Source: Oscillatoriales cyanobacterium M59_W2019_021
GTDB lineage: Bacteria > Cyanobacteriota > Cyanobacteriia > Cyanobacteriales > Geitlerinemataceae
DNA length: 43,904 nt
Reading direction: 5' to 3'
Assembly (NCBI GenBank): GCA_015295945.1
Contig: DVED01000206.1
Location: 1-43,904 of the forward strand
The notes beneath the pieces are model-generated. The model was not told the origin of the DNA, searched no databases, and saw only the letters and a program-made list of their open reading frames with translations. How positions within the stretch are numbered: the stretch's first letter is position 1; every line of letters starts with the position of its first letter. The position numbers and the translations under genes were made by a program. Positions 25,484 to 33,812 of this stretch are shown in pieces.

Positions 25484-26677
25484 TTAACGCTCTCCGCTAT
25501 AAATCCAATTGGCAATCAATTCGCTCATACGATAGCGTTCTACAATCTCGGGTAATTCGTTTTCAATATCGATGGGCGTTCCGCGTTTGGCGATTTCTTT
25601 AATCTCTTCCAAGAGATTGGCAACGAACTCTCGATCTCGAACCAAGTCTCCTTGACCAATCTGTTTGAGAGCCATTTCTAATGCAGCCTGTCCCGATTGC
25701 ATACCCAAAGCAAACTGACTTTTGATTCCAAAAATTTCTGGATTCAAACTTTGATAGAGAAACTCATCTTTGGCGATCGCGTTAACGTGAACCCCTGCAT
25801 AATGAGTGAAGGCATTTTTGCCGACGATCGGGCGATGGGGGGGAATGGCAATATAAGCCCGATCGCTCACCAAACGATAGAGTTCTTGGATGTGATTCAG
25901 TTTCCAAACCGATTCATCTTCTAGAATTTCCATTAAATTAATGGTGAGTTCGGCAAGATCGACAATTCCCGATCGTTCTCCAATCCCCATGACGGTGACA
26001 TCAATAATATCCGCTCCCGCTCGAACGGCATCCAGGGCATTAGCTAAGGCTAAGCCTCGATCGTTATGACAATGAACTTCAATTTTGGGAAATAGATGGC
26101 GATCGGCAAGTCCTTGTTTTAAGGCTTTAACGTAGTAAGCATAACTGCGATGGGGATGAAATGGCGTTGCGTAACCCGTGGTATCGGCAATGCTAATAAT
26201 ATTGGCTCCGGCGGTGACGGCAGCCACGGATGCGGCGATCGCATCAGAAATCGACGATCGCACGGTATCTTCGGGAGTGTACCGAATTAATAAGTTGGGA
26301 TTTTGCGATCGAGCGTAGGTAATAACTTCCACAATTTTATCGATCGCGGCACTGAGTTCGATCTCATAATCTCGCTCCAATCGCTTTTGGGAAACACTGA
26401 AAAAGACGCCCAAAAAATCGATATCGCACGCTAAAGCTTTCTGCACGTCGGGAATCCTACACAGGGAGTGAGCGCCTATTTTGGCTTGCAATCCCGCTCG
26501 AGCAATTTGAGTCACAGAGGCGGCTATTTCGGGGTTCACGGCTGGATTTCCCACTTCGATAATATCTACACCAAGGCAATCGAGCAGTCGAGCAATTTCT
26601 AATTTAATCTCGGGAGAAAAGTAAACGCCAGGCGTTTGCTCTCCTTCCCGTAATGTTGAGTCGAGAATTTGAATCAT
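25484..26677 (-). CDS. Homocitrate/isopropylmalate synthase-like enzyme (DRE-TIM lyase)
   Basis: A 397-residue protein with only the catalytic TIM-barrel and linker region of the family. The opening LDSTLREGEQTPG carries the REGEQ form seen in homocitrate synthases, whereas isopropylmalate synthases usually have RDGEQ. The metal ligands are in HCHNDRGLALAN and the acyl-CoA region in ADTTGYATPFHP. The LeuA dimer (leucine-binding) domain is absent. There is no nif cluster around it, so a NifV role in nitrogenase cofactor synthesis is not supported; homocitrate, citramalate or another 2-alkylmalate synthase are all possible. Its leader contains two hairpins. Confidence 0.85.
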   Translation of the reverse strand: MIQILDSTLREGEQTPGVYFSPEIKLEIARLLDCLGVDIIEVGNPAVNPEIAASVTQIARAGLQAKIGAHSLCRIPDVQKALACDIDFLGVFFSVSQKRLERDYEIELSAAIDKIVEVITYARSQNPNLLIRYTPEDTVRSSISDAIAASVAAVTAGANIISIADTTGYATPFHPHRSYAYYVKALKQGLADRHLFPKIEVHCHNDRGLALANALDAVRAGADIIDVTVMGIGERSGIVDLAELTINLMEILEDESVWKLNHIQELYRLVSDRAYIAIPPHRPIVGKNAFTHYAGVHVNAIAKDEFLYQSLNPEIFGIKSQFALGMQSGQAALEMALKQIGQGDLVRDREFVANLLEEIKEIAKRGTPIDIENELPEIVERYRMSELIANWIYSGER

Positions 26678-27120
26678 AACTGTCTTGAAAAATTAACCAA
26701 GCAAAATGTTACAGCTTCAAGACCGAGCTTTGGCAATTTTTTTCAAAGTTTGCCAAGAACATTCTTCAGGTTAAAATTGACCTGAAGGGTGTTGAAAACA
26801 AATCCTAAATTTAGGCAACTTGTTCAAACATATTTGGATGCGCTCGATTTTCTGTTGGACTCGTAGCGATCGATCTATACAATTACCCAGTTTTAGCCTA
26901 AAATTTAATAACTGAGATTGCATCAGGGATTGCACACTCTAGCTGGATACTAAGTTAGCATATATTTTATTTGTCGGCAAGTCATTATTTAACTCGATTG
27001 CCAAGCTCTTTGCACTCCGTGAAACCATCGGCGATCAATGGGGTCAAAAAGACGAGAACTCCTCAAAAAATTGAGCGGTGTATCGTCAGCAATCGATCGA
27101 GCAAATTTCTTAATCAAAAC
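26678..27120. other. Intergenic region with leader hairpins
   Basis: About 440 bases between the synthase start and the end of the histidine kinase gene. It holds the synthase promoter and leader (hairpins at 26730-26787) and AT-rich sequence. No gene or terminator for the kinase could be recognised. Confidence 0.4.
26730..26787 (-). promoter_or_regulatory. Two hairpins in the leader of the synthase gene
   Basis: Read on the minus strand, CTTCAGGT/ACCTGAAG (26780-26787 with 26764-26771) is followed by TTGGCAA/TTGCCAA (26750-26756 with 26730-26736). They lie 53-110 bases upstream of the start codon and may be part of the untranslated leader. Confidence 0.4.
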
Positions 27121-28566
27121 TTAGTCTTGTTGAAAACTCAGTTGAGAACTACCAAAAACTGGCAGTTCGATTGTAAACTCTGTGCCTTCTCCCAAATTTG
27201 AGATGCAGTGGAGTTGACCCTCATGCTGTTCGACGATAATTTGATAGCTAATACTCAATCCCAAACCCGTTCCCATTCCTACCGCCTTCGTTGTAAAGAA
27301 AGGATCGAAAATACGCTTCTGAACTTTCGAATCGATCCCGCAACCATTATCCGATATTTTAATTATAATTGTCCCAATTTTTACGGGATTTTCTTCATCA
27401 ATTCCTATCTCAATATTTTCTTGAAAATCTGTATCTATTTGAATGGTTGGTTGTTGTTTTTTGCGACAATATACACCTATATCTTTTGATTCTGTCTGAC
27501 ATACTTCACATAAACTTGCGAGAACTTCGGGACAAGAGTGGGGTTCTAAAGCATCAATGGCATTGACCAGCAAGTTCATGAAAACGCGATCAATTTGATT
27601 GGCATAGCAAGTAATTTTTGGGATTTTACCATAGTTTTTTAAAACTTGAATTTCGCGAGCATTTCCAGCTTGCTTGAGACGTGATTTTAATAATAATAAT
27701 GTATTGTCTAAGCTTTCATGCAGATCGACAGATTTATTTTTAGATGTGTTACACTTGGCAAAGGTTTGGAGCGATCGCACAATGCTATGAATTCTTTCAG
27801 CACCTATGCGCATTGAGTTGATCGATCTTTCCCAATCTTCTAATAAAAACTCAAAATCTATTTCATCGTAAGTTTTTTGGATTTCTACAGTAGGTTCGGG
27901 ATAATTTTTTTGATAAATCTCGATCAGATTGAGTAAATCTTTAAAATAGTTTTTGATAAATGCAAGATTGCCATAGATAAAATTGACAGGATTGTTAATC
28001 TCGTGAGCAATTCCCGCGACAAGCTGTCCTAAGCTTGCCATTTTTTCAGATTGGATCAGTTGAATTTGAGTGCGTTTGAGATCGGACATCGCTCGCTCGA
28101 GTTGGCGTGCTTTTTCTCGTTCGCGAGCTTCTGACTCTCTCAATTGTGTATTTTGTTCTTTAAGCTTCTGTGAAAGTCTATAAATTTTGAGTTGGTTGAC
28201 AACACGAGCGATGACTTCTTCTTGCTGAAAGGGTTTGGAGATATAATCCGAACCCCCGACTTGAAAAGCTCGAACTTTATCCCAAACTTCATCGAGTGCG
28301 CTGAGAAAAATGATGGGAATATCTTGAGTAAGCGGATCGGACTTGAGGATTTTGCAAACCTCATATCCACTCATTTCCGGCATCACGATATCGAGTAAAA
28401 TTAGATCGGGACGAACAGTTTTCACTGTTTTTAATGCTAACTTTCCATCAATAGCTTGGCGAACCTTGTATCCTTCTCTGGTTAAAATTTTGGTTAATAA
28501 TCGTAGATTCTCGAGTATATCATCAACGACCAAAAGAATGGCAGAATTTGATTGATTAGATGCCAT
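27121..28566 (-). CDS. Receiver-histidine kinase hybrid
   Basis: A 481-residue cytoplasmic protein: N-terminal receiver domain (VVDDI; phospho-acceptor D59 in LILLDIVMP; K in YISKPF), a coiled-coil linker (about 125-180), a dimerisation/phosphorylation domain with H188 in AHEINNPVNFI, and an ATPase domain with N box (NQIDRVFMNLLVNAIDAL), G1 (DNGCGI) and G2 (GMGTGLGLSI). The receiver-first order is typical of cyanobacterial kinases that are themselves switched by another kinase. An alternative ATG eight codons upstream (28588-28590) exists. Between the N and G1 boxes is a Cys-containing insert of about 60 residues. No partner gene is adjacent. Confidence 0.92.
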   Translation of the reverse strand: MASNQSNSAILLVVDDILENLRLLTKILTREGYKVRQAIDGKLALKTVKTVRPDLILLDIVMPEMSGYEVCKILKSDPLTQDIPIIFLSALDEVWDKVRAFQVGGSDYISKPFQQEEVIARVVNQLKIYRLSQKLKEQNTQLRESEAREREKARQLERAMSDLKRTQIQLIQSEKMASLGQLVAGIAHEINNPVNFIYGNLAFIKNYFKDLLNLIEIYQKNYPEPTVEIQKTYDEIDFEFLLEDWERSINSMRIGAERIHSIVRSLQTFAKCNTSKNKSVDLHESLDNTLLLLKSRLKQAGNAREIQVLKNYGKIPKITCYANQIDRVFMNLLVNAIDALEPHSCPEVLASLCEVCQTESKDIGVYCRKKQQPTIQIDTDFQENIEIGIDEENPVKIGTIIIKISDNGCGIDSKVQKRIFDPFFTTKAVGMGTGLGLSISYQIIVEQHEGQLHCISNLGEGTEFTIELPVFGSSQLSFQQD

Positions 28567-28590
28567 ATTTATCGATTTTTTAGCCAGCAT

Positions 28591-29134
28591 TGTGATTCAT
28601 ATTGATCGAATTATAAAAAAAAAGGATATTCAACGGATACTCCTCAACCCGAATCGTCAAAAATTTCCGAAACAGAAAGATACAATTTAAAAAGACCGAA
28701 TACAAGCTTTTCTCTGCCTTTGACCGGAGTTCGATCGCCGTTATGAAGTTCCAGCTTACCGATCGAACGGTCAACCGACACGGAAAGGGGAGGTCAGGGA
28801 TCGACATAAACCCAAGTCCCATCTCTGTTGGCACTTGACTGTTTACCAAGATAGCGCAATCTTTCGACTTTCGATCGGCGTCGAGGGGGAGTCTGTGTTG
28901 CTTGTAACAGAACGATCGCTCGATCGAGGTGTAGCATTGCCTGCAAAAGTCGATGAAGTTGCCGATCGGAGGATAAAACAGCAAGTCATTTCTGGCTTCG
29001 GGGTATTGATCGCGCGTTTGCCACTTCTGTCTCCCCGTCAATCCCTTCGATCGAGACAGAGCCGATAGCTACACTTGGGTCTGTCGGCGAACGGGAAACC
29101 TTTTAGGAAACTCTATTCCCTCCTTAGCCGACCG
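28591..29134. other. Intergenic region, nothing recognised
   Basis: About 540 bases upstream of both the kinase and the phosphotransferase genes. Open frames on either strand (such as the minus-strand one ending at 28580) begin with TTG, overlap the kinase start and have no family character. Sequence is rich in CGATCG. It presumably holds divergent promoters. Confidence 0.4.
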
Positions 29135-30127
29135 ATGAATCAGGACTGCGTGTTTCCCGTTATTTACTCCACCCTGTCGCCCCAGGCAATCGTTTCGGAA
29201 TTACTCCCCGAGTATGGCATTGGGAACGTTACGGGCTGTAAATTTTGGCGTCGCGGTTTGAGCGATGTCTATTTGGTAGAAACGCTAACCTCACCCTATA
29301 TTTTACGGGTTTCCCATCACCACTGGCGATCGCGTTCCGAAATCGAGTTTGAATTGGAATTGTTAGATTTTTGGCGGCAGCGAGGATTGCCCGTCGCCCA
29401 TCCCCTGTCCACCCAATCGGGAGACTTGTCGGTTGAAATTGCCGCACCCGAAGGCAAGCGCTACGCGGCACTGTTCCCCTACGCACCGGGAGAAGTTGCC
29501 GTTGGGGATTTGAACCCCACCCAAAGCTGGCGACTGGGGGAAACCCTCGCCAAACTCCACCAAACCGCTCTTGCCTTTTGCCCCACAGCAGAACGGCATC
29601 CCCTCGATCTCGACTATCTTCTCAAAGAATCGTTCGCGGCGATCGCCCCGTTCCTCAAACACCGCCCCCAGGATCTCGACGAACTCTCGGGTATTGTCGA
29701 TCGCGTCGAAGCCCAATTGCAACACCTACCCCAAGAACCGCCGTTTTGGGTTGTTTGCTGGGGAGATCCCCACAGCGGCAACGCCCACTTTACCCCCGAT
29801 AATTCGGTGACGCTCTTCGATTTCGACCAGTGCGGTTACGGGTGGCGGGCGTTTGATATCGCCAAATTCCTGCAAATCTCCCTGCGGACGGGCATCGGCA
29901 AACCCGTTCGCGAAGCCTTCCTAGCCGGATATCAATCCGTGGAAGAACTCTCGGAATGGGAACTGAACGCCTTACAAGCACTGACGCAAACCGCCCATAT
30001 TTGGATGTGGGCGATCGATCTTCACACCTCCTGTTTTTGCAATTGGTGTCGGTTAGATGACCATTATTTCATCCAGCGTTTGGGACAGTTAAAGCGCCTG
30101 AATTCCCACGATTGGCAGTTGTTTTAA
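29135..30127 (+). CDS. Phosphotransferase, APH/homoserine kinase II fold
   Basis: A 330-residue kinase-fold protein. The catalytic loop is CWGDPHSGNAHF (Brenner-type D and N) and the metal-binding DFG equivalent is LFDFDQCGYGWRAFDIAKFL, as in aminoglycoside phosphotransferases, choline kinases and ThrB2. The start at ATG 29135 (MNQDCVF) is preferred over a TTG at 29075. The substrate is unknown; related cyanobacterial proteins are annotated simply as phosphotransferases. It is convergent with, and one base from, the hypothetical gene at 30128. Confidence 0.88.
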   Translation: MNQDCVFPVIYSTLSPQAIVSELLPEYGIGNVTGCKFWRRGLSDVYLVETLTSPYILRVSHHHWRSRSEIEFELELLDFWRQRGLPVAHPLSTQSGDLSVEIAAPEGKRYAALFPYAPGEVAVGDLNPTQSWRLGETLAKLHQTALAFCPTAERHPLDLDYLLKESFAAIAPFLKHRPQDLDELSGIVDRVEAQLQHLPQEPPFWVVCWGDPHSGNAHFTPDNSVTLFDFDQCGYGWRAFDIAKFLQISLRTGIGKPVREAFLAGYQSVEELSEWELNALQALTQTAHIWMWAIDLHTSCFCNWCRLDDHYFIQRLGQLKRLNSHDWQLF

Positions 30128-30448
30128 TCAAAGGAGTTCAACTGGGAGAAGGGTCGGCAACTTCGGCAGTCGGACTCCTTTCGGGGGTTTCTTGCACTCC
30201 TCTGGGACGAGAATCCCCACAAAAGCTGAAACCACTCGATCTCGATTCTCAAGGCGCTCGGTAATCTCAATACTGGAGGCGCGAGCTTTTGGGTTGGCGC
30301 ATTCATCCCCCGTCGCACGAGTGACGAACTTCTGATAGTCTACAATCTTGGAGACGATTGGGGTTGGATTGTTGCCGCTCAAAGCGCCTGGGTGAATCCC
30401 TTCTAGATCCCCCCACTTCACGATATTCGGGTCTTTTTTTCGGGTCAT
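30128..30448 (-). CDS. Hypothetical protein (106 residues)
   Basis: An ATG-started frame on the minus strand whose stop abuts the stop of the phosphotransferase gene. The product is soluble, basic at both ends (MTRKKDP; EECKKPPKGVRLPKLP) and has no family I recognise. No strong ribosome site is seen. It could be a small lineage-specific gene or a chance frame; I lean slightly to chance because nothing else supports it. Confidence 0.4.
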   Translation of the reverse strand: MTRKKDPNIVKWGDLEGIHPGALSGNNPTPIVSKIVDYQKFVTRATGDECANPKARASSIEITERLENRDRVVSAFVGILVPEECKKPPKGVRLPKLPTLLPVELL

Positions 30449-30592
30449 TAACTCGGTTCTACACCCATAAGCCGAACGGTGAGAATCGAGCGATCGGGGG
30501 TCAGCACTGACCGCTCAAAGCGATCGTTGCTTGACATTTTGGGGTCGGCAACGCAGAGATCGACGAAGTGCCAACGGCTGTCCTCGACTGTC

Positions 30593-30614
30593 CGGTCGAT
30601 CGGCCCATCGACCG
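30593..30614. promoter_or_regulatory. Hairpin upstream of pipX
   Basis: CGGTCGAT and ATCGACCG pair across a six-base loop 136 bases before the pipX start. It may be regulatory or a by-product of CGATCG richness. The rest of the 300-base spacer 30449-30749 holds nothing I recognise; no NtcA site (GTA-N8-TAC) was found. Confidence 0.3.
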
Positions 30615-30749
30615 AATCGATCCGTCCGATGGAATGACTTTCGAGGGAGATCCTTCAAAACACTAGCAGGGCGATCGCCAAATGCTAGATTTGAGAGAAA
30701 GGAACCATCGATCGCCCATTTGAAAGAAGTTTGGTGATGCAAAAACCGA

Positions 30750-31022
30750 ATGAATAACGCGGAAACCTATCTGAACCATCCTACGTTTGGGCTACTCTTT
30801 CGGGTTTGCCTAGTGGCAGACCACCAAGAATTATTTACGACGCTTTACGCGCAACGTCTGTTTTTTGTAGTGACCAGCACCCCAAACGGTTTTCGCTTCG
30901 AGCCGATTGCCCGTGCCGATGCCCGGTTGATGGTGGAAAATCGCTTGCGCTATCTCCGCCGCCTCGGTCAGTCCCAACAATACGAAGAACTACAAGCCGT
31001 ACATCGCGAAACGTTTCAATGA
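30750..31022 (+). CDS. pipX: PII-interacting protein X, NtcA coactivator
   Basis: The 90-residue protein matches PipX: NHPTFGLLFRVCLVADHQELFTTLYAQRLFFVV is its Tudor-like N-terminal domain and ARLMVENRLRYLRRLG is the helical tail. PipX swaps between PII (when nitrogen is sufficient) and NtcA (at high 2-oxoglutarate), linking carbon/nitrogen balance to transcription. It is first in the conserved order pipX-pipY-sepF-proC. A six-codon frame (ATG 30737, stop 30755-30757) overlaps the pipX start by eight bases. Confidence 0.95.
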   Translation: MNNAETYLNHPTFGLLFRVCLVADHQELFTTLYAQRLFFVVTSTPNGFRFEPIARADARLMVENRLRYLRRLGQSQQYEELQAVHRETFQ

Positions 31023-31109
31023 AGGAGTTCAGGAGTTGCAGGAGTTCAGGAGACAGTGACCGATTACCAATTACCAACCCCAAACCCCCAACCCCAAACC
31101 CCAAATGAC
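31023..31109. repeat. Repeat-filled spacer between pipX and pipY
   Basis: AGGAGTTC units in tandem (31024-31051) pass into ATTACCA and CCCCAAA heptamers (31063-31104). Only a few bases of the spacer are not repeat. Confidence 0.85.
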
Positions 31110-31111
31110 TA

Positions 31112-31780
31112 ATGATCGACATTGCCAAAATTAAGGAGACTCTACCGCCATCGGTGCGGTTAATTGCCGTCAGCAAGCAGGTGGGAGCCGATGCCATTCG
31201 CGAAGCCTATGGGGCTGGAGTGCGGGATTTTGGGGAAAATCGCGTGCAAGAGGCGATCGCCAAGCAAGAGCAACTGCAAGATTTATCGGATATTACCTGG
31301 CACTTTATCGGACACCTCCAAACCAATAAAGCCAAACTGGCGTTGGAACGGTTCGATTGGATTCACTCGGTCGATCGCCTCAAGTTGGCGCAGGAGTTGA
31401 ATCGTCTCATCGAACGGGGTTCTCCGTCGCCATCGCTCCTGTTGCAGGTCAAACTGGCTGCCGATCCCCAAAAATCCGGCTGGATGGCGGAGGAGTTACT
31501 GGCGGACTTACCCGAACTCGATCGCCTGGAATTTCTCAAGATTCAAGGTTTGATGACGATTCTGCCATTAGGGTTGACTCCAGAGGACGCGCGATCGGTT
31601 TTTCGGCAAACGCGACTCTTGGGCGATCGCATTCGCACTGCCAACTTTTCTCGGATTTCCATGGCACAACTTTCCATGGGAATGTCCGAAGATTATCCTT
31701 TAGCGGTTACGGAAGGAGCGACGATGGTTCGTTTAGGAAGAATTTTATTTGGAGAACGATCGAAATCCGAACAGTTATGA
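31112..31780 (+). CDS. pipY: PLP-binding homeostasis protein (YggS/PROSC family)
   Basis: The 222-residue protein has the PLP-binding lysine K22 in IAVSKQV, the family strand DFGENRVQEA, WHFIGHLQTNKAK, and the phosphate-binding end SMGMSEDYPLAVTEGATMVRLGR. It buffers pyridoxal phosphate and amino-acid homeostasis; in cyanobacteria it is the pipX neighbour PipY. Unlike many cyanobacteria where the two genes nearly touch, an 89-base repeat block separates them here, which may weaken translational coupling. Confidence 0.95.
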   Translation: MIDIAKIKETLPPSVRLIAVSKQVGADAIREAYGAGVRDFGENRVQEAIAKQEQLQDLSDITWHFIGHLQTNKAKLALERFDWIHSVDRLKLAQELNRLIERGSPSPSLLLQVKLAADPQKSGWMAEELLADLPELDRLEFLKIQGLMTILPLGLTPEDARSVFRQTRLLGDRIRTANFSRISMAQLSMGMSEDYPLAVTEGATMVRLGRILFGERSKSEQL

Positions 31781-32182
31781 AAATCTTGTGAAATTGTAAT
31801 TGTGTCCTTGGTAGTTGGTCATTTGGGGTTTGGGGATTTTAAGATTTTAGATTTTAGATTTGGGGTTTGTCATTGCTAGTTGCCTGCATTCACTATCCCC
31901 GTGTCTCCGGGTCTCCGTGTCCCCCCTTCTCCCTGCTCAAGACGGCTTCCCCCACTCCCCCTACTTTCCCCACTCTCTATTCTTCACTCCCTAAATCCTC
32001 GCCCAACCGTGCTTAAATCTTAGCTCTAGGATGTTAAGATTTTGCCATTAGTGTCAGGACGGGGACTCAAATTCGATTAGACTTTTGACTGGGTAACTTC
32101 ATTCAGCGAGTCGATCGCTTTGAGATTGGGTCTTCAACTCTCCTAGCAGCGGAGCGAGGTGTCAGACGATAAGGAGTCAACG
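31781..32182. other. Intergenic region with dispersed repeats, upstream of sepF
   Basis: About 400 bases. Contains GGGGTTT/ATTTTAG heptamers (31820-31870, near-copy of 16178-16213), then a CT-rich dispersed repeat (CCCCGTGTCTCC forms, 31888-31935, also seen at 13190-13230), then likely sepF promoter sequence. Confidence 0.6.
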
Positions 32183-32806
32183 ATGAGCAATATATTTTCC
32201 AAGCTTCGAGACTTTGTAGGTTTTAACGAACAGGTCGATTATGAATACGAGTACGACGAGATGGGAGAGGGTGCTTATCAGAACCTCTACCCGCAACAGT
32301 CGGCTCCCCCGCCAGCAGAACCCCCTCGAGATGACCGCAGCCGACTGCGCGATCGCGCTTTGGTCACCTCACCCGGAACGGCTTTAGGTACAACAACAGA
32401 TTTAGGATCGAAAATGAATTCATCAGCGAGTAACGTGATTGGTTTGCCCGGTGCAGTGAGCGGCGTTTCGGAAGTGGTGGTGATGGAACCCCGCTCGTTT
32501 GAAGAAATGCCCCAGGCCATTCAAGCTTTGCGGCAGCGGAAGTCCGTCGTGTTGAATTTGACCGTGATGGACCCCGATCAAGCCCAACGTGCCGTTGACT
32601 TTATTGCGGGGGGAACCTATGCGCTCGACGGTCACCAAGAACGCATCGGTGAAAGTATTTTTCTGTTTACCCCCAATTGCGTGCAGGTTAGCAATCAAGG
32701 AACTCCAGCCGGCGATGCGATGCAACCCCAACTGCGCGCGCCCCGTCCTCCCGCACCTTCGATCTCCGGAGCGAATTGGTCGGAACAAAACCGGATCGCT
32801 CAATAA
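32183..32806 (+). CDS. sepF: Cell division protein SepF
   Basis: A 207-residue SepF (YlmF). The N-terminus [14 protein letters not shown] is the amphipathic membrane-binding helix, then a Pro/Asp-rich linker, then the globular domain ([46 protein letters not shown] region, about 115-170) that binds the C-terminal tail of FtsZ. ATG 32183 has a perfect AAGGAG ribosome site; a GTG eight codons upstream is rejected. Its stop is 132 bases from proC, and the spacer contains an intrinsic terminator. Confidence 0.95.
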   Translation: MSNIFSKLRDFVGFNEQVDYEYEYDEMGEGAYQNLYPQQSAPPPAEPPRDDRSRLRDRALVTSPGTALGTTTDLGSKMNSSASNVIGLPGAVSGVSEVVVMEPRSFEEMPQAIQALRQRKSVVLNLTVMDPDQAQRAVDFIAGGTYALDGHQERIGESIFLFTPNCVQVSNQGTPAGDAMQPQLRAPRPPAPSISGANWSEQNRIAQ

Positions 32807-32883
32807 CTTACGTCTTTTGTCCTTCAATCGTCGTCAGTCAACCTTGACAGCCCAAAAGTCAGGTGTGGGGATTGCGGTTTCAA

Positions 32884-32923
32884 AACGTCCGGGAGTTCGA
32901 TGGAATTCCCGGCGTTGTTTTTT
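32884..32923 (+). terminator. Intrinsic terminator/attenuator immediately before proC
   Basis: CCGGGAGTTC (32889-32898) pairs with GAATTCCCGG (32903-32912, one G-T pair) around GATG, extended by AACG/CGTT with one bulged T, followed by GTTTTTT. It ends 16 bases before the proC ATG, too close to fit a promoter in between. Confidence 0.8.
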
Positions 32924-32938
32924 AGGTTGTAACAGTTC

Positions 32939-33778
32939 ATGGTAGACAAGGTGGAATCGATCGATCGTTGCTCGTTGGGCATTGTGGGGGGTGGGGTGAT
33001 GGCAGAAGCGCTGCTCTCTCGCTTGCTGGGCGCTCAAACCTACCAGCCAACGGAAGTTTTGGTCAGCGAACCCGCCCCCCATCGGCGGGATTTTCTCGTC
33101 CAGACCTATGGGGTTCGGGTGACTGAAGATAATACGACCGTCGTTGTGGCGGCGGAGGTGTTGCTGTTAGCGGTGAAGCCTCAAGTCTTCGAGACGATCG
33201 CCGCTGAAGTTGCCCAAACGTCGATGTTGCCGTCAGGACGATCGCCGCTCGTCATTTCGATTTTGGCAGGAGTTCCCCTCAGTAAGCTCGAGGCGGCGTT
33301 TCCCGGAAAGCCGATCGTCCGCGCCATGCCGAATACTCCGGCGACGGTGGGTGCGGGAATCACAGCGATCGCCGCAGGCAGTTGCGCCGACGGGGAATCC
33401 CTCTCCCAAGCGCGACGCATTCTCGAAGCGGTGGGGGATGTGGTGGAAGTTGCCGAATCGTTGATGGATGCGGTGACGGGGTTGTCGGGATCGGGTCCGG
33501 GTTACGTGGCGGTGTTTGTGGAAGCGCTGACCGATGGCGGCGTGGCGGCGGGGTTGCCGAGGGCGATCGCCTCTCACCTTGCCGTACAAACGGTACTGGG
33601 AACCGCTCGATTGCTAGCAGAGTCGGGGATGCACCCCGCCGAACTCAAAGATCGCGTCACCAGTCCCGGCGGCACGACGATCTCCGGAATTGCCGAATTG
33701 GAAAAAGCAGGAGCGCGATCGGCGATAATTGAGGCGGTGCGCGCGGCTAGTCGGCGATCGCGAGAATTGGGAGGGTAG
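32939..33778 (+). CDS. proC: Pyrroline-5-carboxylate reductase
   Basis: The 279-residue enzyme makes the last step of proline synthesis with NADPH. The dinucleotide-binding site is LGIVGGGVMAEALL near the N-terminus; the P5CR signature is in the C-terminal part (LAESGMHPAELKDRVTSPGGTTISGI). GLSGSGPGYVAVFVEALTDGGV is the dimer/active-site helix. The start cannot lie further downstream because the Rossmann motif begins at residue 12. No ribosome site is evident. Placed after sepF, as in many cyanobacteria. Confidence 0.96.
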   Translation: MVDKVESIDRCSLGIVGGGVMAEALLSRLLGAQTYQPTEVLVSEPAPHRRDFLVQTYGVRVTEDNTTVVVAAEVLLLAVKPQVFETIAAEVAQTSMLPSGRSPLVISILAGVPLSKLEAAFPGKPIVRAMPNTPATVGAGITAIAAGSCADGESLSQARRILEAVGDVVEVAESLMDAVTGLSGSGPGYVAVFVEALTDGGVAAGLPRAIASHLAVQTVLGTARLLAESGMHPAELKDRVTSPGGTTISGIAELEKAGARSAIIEAVRAASRRSRELGG

Positions 33779-33812
33779 GGGTTATGGGTTATTCGTTATT
33801 CGTAACTGCCTT

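Noticed and set aside
28580-29041. 153-codon minus-strand frame upstream of the histidine kinase
   Set aside because: It begins with TTG, overlaps the kinase start in another frame, and its residues (Arg, Phe and Ser rich) match no family I know.
30515-30742. Overlapping frames on both strands before pipX
   Set aside because: Mirror-image frames over a CGATCG-rich spacer; a by-product of base composition.
30737-30757. Six-codon upstream frame overlapping the pipX start
   Set aside because: ATG to TAA overlap of eight bases is suggestive of coupling, but there is no ribosome site and short frames of this size are common by chance.
31023-31109. CRISPR array (regular repeats between pipX and pipY and in other spacers)
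   Set aside because: Units are 7-8 bases in direct tandem without spacers, so they are heptamer repeats. No CRISPR array or cas gene is in the window.
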